A stretch of 64,000 nucleotides of DNA from Phlebopus portentosus (taxonomy: Eukaryota; Basidiomycota; Agaricomycetes; Boletales; Boletinellaceae), in the NCBI GenBank assembly GCA_037892935.1, contig JAYXKI010000010.1, forward strand, positions 1,178,001 to 1,242,000, given 5' to 3'. The notes under the pieces are model-generated. The model was not told the DNA's origin. It saw only the letters and a list, made by a program, of their open reading frames with translations, and searched no databases. This document shows positions 35,328 to 46,637 of the stretch, in pieces. The translations under genes were made by a program, and so were the position numbers. Position 1 is the stretch's first letter. Every line of letters begins with the position of its first letter.

Positions 35328-35806
35328 TTTACTTATTATATTTATCTTCTTAACTTTTCATTGGCAAACTCCTTTTGGTTTCTTTCGCCTGTACATCATG
35401 ACATACATTACTTGTAGAACTTTTGTTTTTGTTTTTGCCTTGATAATCATTTTGCGGCGTTAACGCTCCCCACAAACTCTGAACCACCATTGCCGTAAAG
35501 CTGTCTCCTCACTATCGTCGACGCTGAAAATGACGGTGTACAGAATGAATGATGACAAGCGGAAGCAGACGTACATGGATGCGAGATTAGGCCGAGACGC
35601 GGGCATGTGTCATCTGATTTCTTGTACATAGCTGATTCCTAAATGGTGCTACGTAGAGTCGTCTCAGTCTTCTTTTTACCGTGTTCATCTGCTTCTCAGG
35701 CTCGCTTTATAGCCTCGCCTCTTCCTTCTCCCCACCTCATCACTCACCCCCTTTCTTTGACGTGTCACTCAGCTTGAGGAGCACTTACTCGACTTCACGC
35801 GACGAG
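35328..35806. other. Spacer after the sirtuin gene
   Basis: About 480 bp. T-rich with a CCTCTTCCTTCTCCCC pyrimidine tract at about 35716-35731, near the next start at 35807. Nothing coding recognised. Confidence 0.35.
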
Positions 35807-36898
35807 ATGTCTCCAACAGACACTTACGATGAGAACAGGACCTTTGTGGATGTGAGCACTTTAGTCTTGAGCTGCTCGAGCTCGCTAAAGTGGCAGAGAC
35901 GCTGACTATCTCTTGATGCAACCTGCAGTTTCCATGGCCTAAAGGAATCACTCCGTTAGAAAGAATAATGCTCTCCGCTAGCGGAGACTTACAAAGAATA
36001 CTCAGGTGAGCAGTACCTCGGACCATCTACGAAACAACGCACATACTCATCATTCACTTTGCTCCACCATACATTGTCCCTGTTTCGCAGCGCCTTCTTT
36101 GCACGACCCGTGATCATTTCTCCTATGTTTGCGAAGACGACACCACCATCACAGTCTCCAGCTGCATTGTCTCCATCACCGACATGCCCGACGACGCAAA
36201 AACGTCAGGTGCACCTCGTATGCGATGACCGTATGGTCTGCGTTGCGACGAGCTCTGTGACTATTACGTCCCCGCTTTGTGCGAAACTCTTTTTGCAAGA
36301 GGGTTATGCCATTGGGCAGATTTTCCGTAAATTGGGTGTTGTCCCGGAGTTTGAGCTCCTCGAAGCTGGCTTGGTCGCCGACGGCGGGAGTGAGCACGAG
36401 AACGACGATGCAGATGTTCTTGACGAGAAGGCCAAGTTAGGCGCTGACCATGCGAAGCGAAAAATATGGCGTCGATATACCCTCAAAATCGAGGGCTTTT
36501 CTGCGGACATCCTCGAAGTCTTCCCGGACCGCGAGATGTTCACGCGTGGAGAGGAATGGCTCGTCGAACCGCGGCCCCCGGTCATCCTAGAAGAGGACGT
36601 CGACCTTCCAGAGTTAGAAGCGACTCCCGACCTATCTCCCACCGAAACCCTTGTTCAGCTTGACGAATTCCCTTTCGAGACGTGCGTGGCTCGACCATAC
36701 GCGGAACCTGCGAAGGAATCGTGGTCGGATTCTTCGAATGGGCTTTTACGTTTCATGGCCGTATTCATTGCGGTATTGCTCCTCCTCAACGTACCAAAAG
36801 AAGGCAGCGGCGACCCTGCCCCGACCTACGTTGGGAACGCGCTCTTCGGTCGAATCGCGCGTTTACTCGACATGCAGGGTGGGAGCGACGATAGCTGA
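35807..36898 (+). CDS. Unknown protein, possible chorismate-lyase/UTRA-like fold, one membrane segment
   Basis: Three exons, 35807-35851, 35929-36005 and 36091-36898, give 309 residues. I do not recognise the family with confidence. The arrangement ITPLERIMLSASGDLQRILS-AFFARPV, then QVHLVCDDRMVCVATSSVTI, then YAIGQIFRKLGVVPEFELLEAG and RYTLKIEGFSADILEVFPD recalls the chorismate lyase/UTRA sheet: a helix ending in a small domain, a ligand strand with R/V, and a xxxGxxxRxLG turn before a last strand. That similarity is by eye and needs structure prediction. Near residues 255-272 lies a hydrophobic helix (LLRFMAVFIAVLLLLNV), suggesting tail anchoring, with about 40 residues after it. Two acidic linkers occur inside the domain. 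Function unknown. Confidence 0.6.
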
Positions 36899-37209
36899 AA
36901 CCGTTCTTGCTGTTCGTAATCATCTTGCTTTCTCATATCTTCTCTTCATCTCTAAGTATAATGTCTCAATCCCCTGTTATGGCTTTTGTTACGCTTTCGT
37001 GGTTATTGCAAGTGCTGCTTTGTATATGTACATATATCTCCCCTGTTCTTGTAGGTAGAAATGTGTCTATATGAATTGATCGTGGGAATTTGGACGCGTT
37101 TATATTGTGAATAAATGCGTTTATTTTCCTCTCTCTCCTCCTACCTTCATTCACAATATTTCCTCGTTGTTTCTTCTGTTTCGTCTCCCCTATCTTTCAT
37201 TGTACATCT
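36899..37209. other. Short AT-rich spacer
   Basis: About 310 bp of AT-rich sequence with the preceding gene's 3' end. No feature recognised apart from TTTCCTCTCTCTCCTCCTACC at about 37124-37144, a pyrimidine tract upstream of the next candidate start. Confidence 0.3.
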
Positions 37210-38564
37210 ATGCCCGTCCCGACTGCTATCACTCGTTATCTATCTCGTCGTTCATCCTTTCGTTCTTCGAAATGCTCTATTAGTCCCTCGCTACTCAAAG
37301 CCGCTAGAGCCCACACTGTGCGTTTAATCTGTAAAGCTTCCGCTCTTAAGAAACATCATTCAACGAGATACGACTCTGACATCCATAGAATTGCATCTTC
37401 CCTGCTGAAATACTAGAACTCATCGTCCAAGAAGCCTACAACTCTGATCACTCTTTCGCTGCGGCTATATCTGGATTTGCTTCCGCTTCATATGCTTTTC
37501 GTCAAATTGCTCTTCGTTATGTCTATGCACATGTTCGCATAGGATCCCGGAAACGCTGGACGGATGGAATACCTGATGTCCGTGAGCTTTCTCGATGGGT
37601 TAGGTACGTTAGATGAGCGATAGTTGTGTATGCTTGAAAGATTTGGGGAGGTTGACCTGACTATATGCGCTTGTTCGTGATGTCAAGGTCTCTTTGTGCT
37701 GCGTCTCAAGCACTGGCTGTACCTGAGGCTGTCAACCTGCTGTCTTTCCGCCTTTTACGGTATGTCTTTCGCGCCTGTTGATTGCCTTTTGTTAATCACC
37801 TGTTGAGAATAGTACGGTGCATATAACGTTCAAGACGGAAACTCTGGCTAATATCCACCGCATCGTCTCTCCTCTCCTCGAAAACCTTCCTGCAGAGATA
37901 ACGGAACTGAACCTCACTGATCTTCCTGATGTGAATATGAAGATGCTCCATGAGATCGCGCAGAGATTTCGGGCCCTTCGAAGTCTCGAGGTGAACTGTG
38001 CGGAGCGCCTCGATAGTACCTGCTGCTGGGATTGTTTCGAAGAAAGCTCGAGTTGCATTTGGCATTCTCCCATTCCTGAGCTATATGATAATCCGGAGGC
38101 GTTGACTGTAAGCTTTTGTAAAAGATGCATGTATGCGCTATTATGATATCTGACCTGACTTCTTTCCTTTCAAGACTGCTTTGAGGAACACCCTCCGCCC
38201 TCTCTCCAAGCTTGAACATCTCCATCTGGGCATATTTCTATCGCCAGAAGACATCCTCTATGAACATTTTACTCATGCTCATCAATTCTGCGAAGACGGT
38301 TGCATACATACGAAGCCCTTCGGTCCAGAGTGGTGCACGGTTTGTTTTGAGCGACATGCGGAGGATGTCCGTCTAGCAGAGTTGCAAGCAACGCTCGTGC
38401 TGGCTCAAGTTCTGAAGGAGCTGCGCTTGATGACGTGGGCTTCGTTCTTTGGGAGACAACTGCAGGAGATGAACGGACGGAGCACTACTATCTGGGTCAA
38501 TAGGAAGGATCGTTCGATTAGGGTGCGACGCAGACCATGGATTCCTCAGCTCTCTTCTGCCTGA
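37210..38564 (+). CDS. F-box-like protein of fungal type
   Basis: A plausible multi-exon gene for a protein of about 330 residues. The ATG at 37210 is followed by a short basic N-terminus (36 codons), then an intron ending at 37389; the next exon reads IFPAEILELIVQEAY, a typical F-box start with the xPxEILxLI pattern, and a helix with YAFRQIALRYVYAHVRI. Later exons have leucine-rich strands (LRSLEVNCAERL, PLSKLEHLHLGIFL), characteristic of the many basidiomycete F-box/LRR-like proteins. The last exon has a CEDGCIHTK-CTVCFERH cysteine cluster and ends with a basic tail at 38564. It would act as a substrate receptor in an SCF ubiquitin ligase; the substrate is unknown. Start and first intron are tentative. 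Confidence 0.55.
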
Positions 38565-39049
38565 CTCCGTTATTCACTTTCTGCCTGCCTGTCTTTCCTG
38601 CTCGTAACCTGCGCTTCGACTAGGCATTAAATCCTGGCATTCTCCGCTCTTCTGAAGATCTGATAATAAGGACTTTGACCGGATATGCTCAATCAGTATC
38701 TCATATGCATGTTCTCACTGCTCTCCAGATCGCTCTACGCTACTCATTGTAGTCTATTTTCAAAACCTCGCCAAACTCACGATCCCGCAGAACCCCACTG
38801 TTCAAACAGCATTACTGAGCTCGTACTTCGTAATTCCGCATGTTCTATGTATAGTACTTAGGATATGGCGTAATCTAAATTTACTACATACACGGATATT
38901 AAAGGGTGTATGTAACTGCGCTCACGTATGTACACGTTTGATAATCTTTACTTTACAGTAAGAGTAGTGATCGACGATCAGGTATGGCCGATCCTCCGAG
39001 TTGATCGACGCAACGGACCGCCAACTCTTATTTGAGCTTTCAACTGCAT
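38565..39049. other. Spacer before the KAT14-like gene
   Basis: About 485 bp, AT-rich in the second half (TTTACTACATACACGG near 38880). It should contain the promoter of the + strand gene starting at 39050. No coding feature recognised. Confidence 0.35.
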
Positions 39050-40685
39050 ATGTCGAAGCGAAAGATCATAAGCAGCTCAGAAGACGAGGAAGAATGCGAT
39101 GAATCTCCAAAGAAGGTCGGTCTAGTCTAGTCTTACCTTACGGATCACATAGCTTCCACAATCTTCTAACTAATCGGTTGTGCACTTGCAGAGGAAGGAA
39201 TCGCGGAAGAAAGCAGCCCGGAAGAAGGAAGGACTCGCCAGTGTGAGACGAACCGCAGTCGAATGGGAGATTCCGTTATACGTCTCCATAGCAGAGCTAG
39301 ATACTGGTTCGGATGAGAACCCTGATGACTTTGAGCAGACGATCGCCAGTTCGATACCGGGCTTCCTGGAGGCGAGGGAGGGATATTTGAGGAGTCTGGT
39401 GGAGGTTAATCATTTGTGAGTTTATAGACGTTTCTAGTAATGCTATTATTGTGATGAATGAGCGCGATTCGATGTTTGAAGGGCCAAAAACTTCGTCCTC
39501 TTACGATCTCGGAGGCTAGATCGTTCATACGGACCTTGCAAGACCCCCTCCCGGCGAATTGTAATCCTACCAGCCGCCTTCTACTTCGGAAACTTCTCCT
39601 TGATAGGGTATTTGTTTGAAAATTTCATGACAAAGAGTAGAAATTGATGATGGTATCATAGCGCAGACGGCTCTCTCTCTCCCCTCAACACGTCTCTCAT
39701 ACCCAACCCCTCAAACACTCAAAGCACCTGATCCACCAGCTTCTCACCCTCCGCCTCATCCGGAAGTAATAAAAGAACTTCAGTCGATACGAACGACTCC
39801 GTATGAGAGGTCATTGGCAGCGCGAATAGCTGGGTTCAGCACCGTACGTGCGGAGGACGGATATCTGCTGCGAGATTGGGAAGCGAGGACGACATGGATG
39901 GAGTTGATGGATGATGTTCATGAGCACCATTCCATCTTACAGTAAGTGCCACCTAACATAATAGTTGTTATGCTTCAATGCTCGTGGATATCACGCAGTC
40001 CAGAACGTGAACAGGCTCGAAGACCTGCAGCCCCGATTGATTATCAGTCCCTTCGGGCTTCGCACCTCCCCCAGGTTCATGATCTCCTGACGCGAGTATT
40101 CTGGCCTGGAATTGACGGTGAGAAAAATCATTCCTCTCTACACATCTGTGTATTGCTCGTTCCCGTTTTGAATTGACTTCTTTCAGTCACCGACTCTCTG
40201 GAATACTCTCCCGAGAAGTGTACAGTCGTCGCGACGTACAGACATCTCGTCGTCGGGGTAGCCATCCTCAGTTCCCCACAAGAGACGTATTTGACGTACC
40301 TTGCTGTGAGAGCTGGGTGGGAGAATGCCGGAATCGCAACGTCTGTCATCTTTCCATCCCTTTGAGTTGTTGAATTTGGCTCATTAATAGCATGCTTTTT
40401 ATAGGAAAATGCTTTATACCCTGATCACTAGAAACCCGGGACGAGATATCCTCCTCCACGTCTCTGCGAATAGCCCCGCCATGGTACGTTCTCCTTCCTC
40501 TGATATAAGTATATTTGAATCGCACAAGGCTTACCGATGTTTATTTCTTTGCGGTTGCCGATTAGCTTTTATACAACCGCTTCGGTTTCAAAGCGGAAGA
40601 GTTCATCGTAGGATTCTATGAAGACTACCTGGACAGCCAATCTCGTGGTAGTAAAAATGCTTTCCGATTGCGACTGCGTCGGTAG
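39050..40685 (+). CDS. KAT14 (CSRP2BP)-like GNAT acetyltransferase
   Basis: A lysine acetyltransferase of the KAT14 type, a subunit of the metazoan ATAC complex. The ATG at 39050 starts SKRKIISSSEDEEE, an acidic nuclear-looking leader. The middle exons carry VEWEIPLYVSIAEL, EAREGYLRSLVEVNHL and GQKLRPLTISEARSF then LTISEARSFIRTLQ, and a long exon from about 39665 with STVRAEDGYLLRDWEARTTW, which resembles the KAT14 N-terminal module. The GNAT domain runs from about 40040: IDYQSLRASHLPQVHDLLTR, CTVVATYRHLVVGVAILSS, the acetyl-CoA loop with RAGWENAGIA, HVSANSPAMLLYNRFGFKAE and a final FRLRLRR. Conserved motifs B-D-A-B order is intact. Predicted to modify histones; a fungal ATAC-like complex is not established. 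Confidence 0.85.
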
Positions 40686-41017
40686 TGCGTGTAACGAAGG
40701 ACTTCATAGACTCGGTCTATCCCCTACAATTCGAGACAGTTCACTATTTATAGGGTATATTATTTGTATTTAGAGCGGATTCATTGTATTTGTGCTTTTT
40801 ACATTTACTCTACTTGCCAAAGTAGTATTTGCGAGACAGCTATTGGCCGTACCGAGTCATCGTGTAGAGCTACAAGAAAGATGACAATCATAACTGCAGA
40901 AGTATAGTCGGAACATTCACAATAGGTGCATCAGGGTGGCAGAAAGTGAAGCATACAGCATTGGAGAACAATCATAACCATGGTCTTGGAGAGTAAAGGT
41001 AGATGTCTGTATCAATA
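40686..41017. other. Convergent spacer
   Basis: About 330 bp between convergent genes, AT-rich near 40740-40815, presumably both polyadenylation regions. No feature recognised. Confidence 0.4.
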
Positions 41018-42953
41018 TTAACGGTCAGAAGAACCTGAAGTTTGGCCAGAACGTCTCTTCAAGAAATCTATTTCGTCGCTCGAGTCGGTAGCAGGCCGTA
41101 TCGGCTTGTCAAGTATCTTCATCTTGATCGTTGGCCGACCTTTTAGATACTTCGCCGTTGTCGCTTTAAAGAGATTGAGCGAGGATGGAGATTCCGTTGC
41201 TATCAGAATGCGCTTGCTCCTCGGAGCACGGGATACTGAAGAAGCTGGGGCTCGGCCACCTCCACGGTTAGTATTTATGATTTCTTTCTTGATGGGTTTG
41301 CGGGTGGACAACGAGCTTTTCGTCTTCTTCCTATTTGTTGTAGATACAGACGAGGTATTGGGAGAGGTAGAACCTGTCAATGCGAGCGAACTAGCAAGCC
41401 AGTGATCGTCCTCTGCTATCAACTTGAGCGTGTTTTACTTAGCATGGAAGCTTGAACGCACCGTCAAGGCCGAGAATTGAAAACATGTCCCGTAGTTCGT
41501 CTCCTTCGGAGCTCGATGGAGACATCGGTTGTACTGCTGGTGAGGAGGGAGGCACTAGAGTTACAGACTCTGGTTCGGCCTTCGTTCTGCCTGAAATAAG
41601 AAGAGCGTCGCCTTCCGGCCGGGTCTTCTTGGCAGGTGTCGGAGCTTCCCGACAAGGAGAGAGAATGCTATCTTCCGACGTATGATTGATAAGCCGACGA
41701 CGTGTGTTCAGAGGAGCTGAACCTCTGGCTGGTTCTCGAACCGAGTCTTCGGCAGGGATTGTTGGGGAATCCGGGAAAAGTGAGTCTTCCGTCTGGAACA
41801 AAGCAGCTGCGACGTTCTCAACTGAAGGTCTGGCTCGAGGTGTTGGTTCGTCTGACGCAAAGTTATTCGTGTTGGCATTAAACAGAGCAGAACTGCGAGC
41901 TCCGAGCGTCACCCGCGGAGTAGCGTCAATGTCCCTACCAGGCGTCGGAGGCACAATTGCGGAGATGCGTCGCACTTGTACCGGAGTTGAGCAAGCTTCA
42001 GGGACAGAGTCGAAAAACGAGCTCTCTCGCACAAAAGGAACGCTCGTCTCAGATGGTCTTCGAGGTGTAGCTTGACCTAAAGGCTGTTTGAACTTAGACG
42101 GAACGAGCCAGCCTTGATTTTCCTTTTGATGTCCTTGAGAATTTGGAAGAGAAGGGTGACGTCGAGCTCCTGGACTAGACGCGTTAGAAGCTGGTGAGAC
42201 TGCACGAGAGAAAGAACGCATAGTTGCGCGGCGACGAAGATCAGTGCCAACAGAGCGAGTCCGATTCAATTTCTTGTTCAAAGCGTTCTTGACAGCGCGG
42301 CGATTCGGATGTGGTGAGCCAGGACGACTATGGAAAGGAGAAGCGAGATCGCTTGCAGCAGGGGAGAATAGCATATAGTCACCTCTAGGAGCTATCTTTT
42401 TGTCCTTGTTCTCCGCAAGATCAGAAGAGCTAGTACGATGAGCAATAACGCGTTTTGCGAGACGAGAACTGGGAAGAGGAGACAGAAAATCAGATTCTTC
42501 GTTCATGGTGGTATCTTTCTCTTTATTAGCAGGATCTTCGCGAGGAGCAGGCGTCTTCAGCTCAACCACGTCGGTCAAGTCCATATCGGCTGAATCTTCC
42601 TCTTCAAGAGGTGCTAGAGGCGTGTTATGACTCGGCTCAAGAATGGTTTGAAGAGGCGCTCTAGCACTCGCTTTGCTCCTCTTCGTCGGCCGTGCTTCTT
42701 CTAACGGTCGATCGATCGGAGACGCGCCGACGCTCGCCGACTTGAAAGTTTCCGAGCCGGAGAAAGAGCGCTTGAGGCCACGGCGCGACCGTTTCATCAT
42801 CCGCTTCGACATTTCCTCCACCGTGGTATCCGCATCGCTGGCAAGCGGCTTCAGCGGTGAGGATGAGTTGACTGGACGACTGTGAGGATTTGAGATGGAG
42901 CGTTGCCGCCTCTTGGACGAGTAGATGGCGAGTGGAAGTTGACGGGAAGACAT
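41018..42953 (-). CDS. Unknown disordered KEN-box protein
   Basis: Two exons, 41462-42953 and 41018-41415, separated by a 46-nt intron, give 629 residues with a phase-1 junction. I do not recognise the family. The protein is largely disordered, rich in Ser, Pro, Arg and basic clusters (MSKRMMKRSRRGLKRS) and has many SP/TP sites. A KEN box occurs at residues 277-279 in the context GHQKENQGW; KEN motifs are APC/C degrons in cell-cycle proteins. Other notable segments are ALFQTEDSLFPDSP, ELRDMFSILGLD, and AEDDHWLASSLALTG at the exon junction. The C-terminus is basic. A nuclear, cell-cycle-controlled role is a reasonable guess and no more. The ATG at 42953 is preferred to an in-frame upstream extension with poor composition. 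Confidence 0.7.
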
Positions 42954-43359
42954 AGCTAATGCATTGCTTGATGGCGGTAGAAGACAAGTTATACTTAAGC
43001 TTAAGGTTGGTGTAAGTTTAGAAGTCTGGACGGAGTGTTTCCCACGCGTATGCATACACTCCAAACGAGTACAAACGATCTATGTAGTGTCTATGGATTA
43101 TCATGTACAGTACTATGAAATCACGAATCTAGATATCATGTCCTAAGATACTGCAAAGAAGCTAAAATTGAGCAGGTGACGGTACGGAGAAGGTTCTGGA
43201 TGGTAAAGCGGTATCTGCGACTTATAGGAATAAATGATAAGATGGTCAAAGAAATGTATTTGCAAGAAGTCGAAGTCGTGTTTATTGTTCAGTCCATTCG
43301 TCCATTTCGATATAAATAACACACATGGACATGGAAGAACCATCGATGATCATCATTTT
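42954..43359. other. Spacer with 3' end of the transporter gene's neighbour
   Basis: About 400 bp containing the promoter of the KEN-box gene and nothing coding. It includes an AT-rich patch at 43215-43330. Confidence 0.35.
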
Positions 43360-45086
43360 TCAATGAACCATCCTGGAAGGGACTGCTTCCATGCCTGAGC
43401 CATGCCCTCGCGGGATTGTGCCTCGCCGGCGGGATTTGTCTGGTCCGTTCGAAAGTGCCACTGCAGTAGGCGGAGGTGAGTCATTCGATGGTGGAGGAGA
43501 GGGGTAAGAGTCCACGGGAGATTCTACAGCTTTTGTCTGGCTGGTGGGGGGCACTATCTTAATCGTAAGATTTGGATTGTGGTGCGAATGCGGCGGCGGA
43601 GGTAAGGGTGCCTTATGCGAAAGGTCCTGGGTCAATGATGGTGGAGCATATGCTGCACGTTCAACAGCAGAGGAGATAGAAATAGGTTCCTCTTCGTTCT
43701 CCGATAGCGCGGGCGAGTTATGCATCAAGCGATGTTCTGCTCTCGTACTCGGGAGAAGCAGTTCCCGGGCCGCTTCAACACGCCGCATCTTGTTCTCTCC
43801 CTTTTCAACATCCGACTTTGCATTGTTGTACATCCAGAGTCCGACGAAGGTCGTAAATATGCCGAAAGCCTGCACGGGATGTACGGACTGGTTGAACCAT
43901 AGAATGGCGATACAGATGACGGTAACACGTTTGAAAAGTGATGCTATAGAGTACGTGACCGGTGATGTTGATGAAAGGATGATGAATGCAATAATGTTTT
44001 GGCCAAAATGGACCGTGCCATTGAGGAAGAAATAATATACGACGCCGTGCGGAGATGTAAGTCCGTGAGACGGATGTGATATGTGATCTGGAGATGAGAG
44101 GAATATTGGAAGGTCATAGTATAACCATATCGGAATCATAAGCAAGAAGGCCATGCTGGAGGAGTAGAACAACAGGTTGAGTTTATCCAGTTTGTGGGAA
44201 CTAGTATGCGGGGCTCCCGACGAGGAGGAAGGCATAACTTTCTTGAAGAATATGTTTGACGATACAAACACGATGGCGGAAGCGAAGGCGCAGAACAGCC
44301 CAAGCGCGTTCGAGACGGATACGTCAAAAGAACATGCCAGCATAACACCAAGTGTCAGTGGCAGAAGAGAAATGTAGGTCTTCGGCGAGTACTTTACGCC
44401 GAAAAGCAATGCATATGCGATGACGGTAAATAACGGTGATAGAGCCTTGGAAAAGCAAAGTCGGTAAACTCAAAAATGCTATCTCAGAGGACGGCGTTGC
44501 GTACCTTGATGGTGTGCACGGTGCTGACAGGTATCCGGGAAATGGCCACGCTAGAGAACATATGCCCGCCAACTTGAAATATACCCATCGGTAGCGTATT
44601 CTTCAAGATAGCCCGTGTCGGTTTTTGTAATCGCGAGAAGCGAATGACAGGACTCATGAAGAGCAAGCAGTACCCCGCCACAAACCCGAATTGTACGAAG
44701 GTCAGAGTCACCGGGTATCTAAACTGATCAAAGATTGTTTTTCCAGTGTTGGACGACATCGCTGAGGCCGAGTACCAGAGCGCGCACATCATGCAGAATT
44801 TGAGCATTGAAGGTGGGTCGTTTGACGAGGTGAGGGTGCGCCGACGCGGGGCCTCGAACAGGTGGAAGTTCTGCCATAACGATGCAGCTCTCTTCGTGCT
44901 AATAAGGCCCTCTCTATCCGAAGCAGAGGTGACGCTGGCCAGCCAGCTCTTTTTCTTCTCAAAAATACCCCAGCCGTCGTGCTTCCCATGGGCGTTTCCG
45001 TTTGCTAATCGTCCGTTGCCATGGCCGATGTTAGAAGGAAACTCCACTGGCACTTGCATAGCCGGTCTAAATCTTGTCGGATGCAT
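43360..45086 (-). CDS. SLY41: Triose-phosphate-transporter-family membrane protein, SLY41-like
   Basis: Two exons, 44505-45086 and 43360-44445, give 555 residues. The core is a TPT/nucleotide-sugar-transporter-like domain with about nine or ten hydrophobic segments (LWYSASAMSSNTGKTIFDQF as the first conserved block, LTFVQFGFVAGYCLLF, TLPMGIFQVGGHMFSSVAIS, ALSPLFTVIAYALLFGVKYS, FASAIVFVSSNIFFKKV). The block STVHTIKALSPLFTVIAYA is the family signature and lies across the single intron. Yeast Sly41 sits in the ER/early Golgi and suppresses loss of Ypt1; substrate is not settled. The C-terminal 150 residues are a Pro/Ser-rich cytosolic tail ending with basic and GHGSGME sequence, absent from the minimal family. 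An in-frame ATG nine codons downstream is an alternative start. Confidence 0.8.
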
Positions 45087-45434
45087 CTCGTGAAAGCCAG
45101 AACTACAGCGTCTACCGCAACACAGGGCGGAGAGCGTCTGAACTGTGGGGGAGTAAGAGGGTGGAGGAAGGTGAGTGGGAGCGCAGGCTTGTCGACCCTA
45201 CTAAAACTAAAACTCTCACGACGGCGTTTGCCGGCCTGTACCGTCAAATATAAAATAAATAACTATCATATTTAATTCATATTACCGCCTCAGGCGGTTT
45301 GTACACATAATTTCTGCTTAACATATTACTAGTACTGAGGTAAGTACATAAAGAGCATAGACATTTCATATCCATAATTGTCGCAAAACCGATGAAAAGA
45401 AAGAAAGAAAGGAAGGAAGGAAGGAGGAAAGCCT
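45087..45434. other. Spacer with a GGAA/GAAA microsatellite
   Basis: About 350 bp between two minus-strand genes. It has an A/G tract at 45390-45429 (AAAGAAAGAAAGGAAGGAAGG), a tetranucleotide repeat, just downstream of the next gene's stop. No gene recognised. Confidence 0.5.
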
Positions 45435-46637
45435 TTATTGTTCCAACTTCTCATGATAATGCATGAAGTCGACGACAAGGCGCTCTCCAAAGAAACGGCG
45501 CATATTATCCACTCGACCAAAGCTCAGGATAATCTCCTTGCCTTCTTCACGAGCCTGCGAGCGGACTTTCTCGCTTCTGGTGCCTCCAGACCTCGTCGCA
45601 TTGCGAAGACGCTGCAAGTAGGATTCAACAACGTGAGTGCAAAGAGACGTGAAATGTCCTGGAGCCATTTGAGGCGAATCCCAGTATTTGCGAACGAGTA
45701 TTCGCACGAGAGGCATTAAGCAAGACTTATTCCGGACCACATCGGTTTCGAAGTTCCTCATTATGTCGGAGCGTGGATTGAGGAACAAAGGCGCCGGAAC
45801 ATTCGGGTCTATTATTACATCGCAAAGAAGAAAGGCACGGAGGCCTTTCTTCAGCGGCTCCATTGCGACAAGTGACCCGGAGTGCCAGAGCAGAACGGAG
45901 ACCATGTTGTCGGTGTAACTTGTTTTCGCGAAGTCGAACGACTCGGTTTGAGAGTTCCAGGTCACGGTAATCTTTCCTCCGCGATAATTAAAGGGATAGT
46001 CAACCAGAAGTCCTCCAATAACTCCTGGTTGGTATTGATCATCGCTGAACTTTACGTGAATAACCACTGACATGTTAAGCAGGAAAGAAGACATACGGAG
46101 AGCTGAGCTGTATGCCGCTTGGAAAGAAAACATGTCAGTCAATAGGTGCTTTGATACATTCGTAAACAAACATGACTCACCTGCACCCCTTCCCAAACAT
46201 CCTGAGACCCTTCAGTGCCAACTTGAATTCACCAGTAAAGCCATGGCGTTCCAAAAGCCTTCGAGTATGATACTTCAACAGCGCACGCGAGCCTTCTCGA
46301 TCATAAAAGTACATCTCATCCTTTGAGTATGCAGCGCACATCGGGTTGGGTTTAGGTTTGTCCACACCCACGAAAAGTAAGGTGCAAGCTGCAGAGAATT
46401 TCGCATAATCCACACCCTGCAGTGGTTCCTTATGTGGACCAATGTGAACCTCATATTGCCGATTATAGCGTGACTGCAAGCTCGAGGCTACCGGTACGTC
46501 TCGCAGGTAACCGATAGACATTGCCTGATTACTGTGAATTAGTGTTTACGAAGCCAGCGTATTCGGTACTAAGCGCTCACCGATCGAAGATCGTATGCGA
46601 ACTGGATAGCCAAACTCTTTTCGACGGGGAAAGACAT
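45435..46637 (-). CDS. 2OG-Fe(II)-oxygenase-like protein lacking the metal ligands (probable pseudoenzyme)
   Basis: Exons 46581-46637, 46181-46524 and 45435-46107 give 357 residues. The start MSFPVEKSLAIQFAYDLR is at 46637. The central part aligns by eye with the oxygenase-like gene at the right edge: a strand then a GG turn (NYRGGKITV versus FYTGGQVQV), an FDF motif, then W-x-P-G-R spacing (ME-PLKKGLRAFLLCDVI versus VK-PITSGYRLVLSYNLI). In the active form the iron ligands are HxD and a distal H; here the equivalents are H151-V-K153 and V214, so both aspartate and distal histidine are lost. W208-H209 sits near the distal site but is out of register. The N- and C-terminal helices (HVVESYLQRLRNATR, RVDNMRRFFGERLVVDFMHY) are unrecognised. 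Confidence 0.55.

Noticed and set aside
41686..42075. Long + strand open frame opposite the KEN-box gene
   Set aside because: It is the antisense of a well-supported two-exon gene on the other strand and has no domain.
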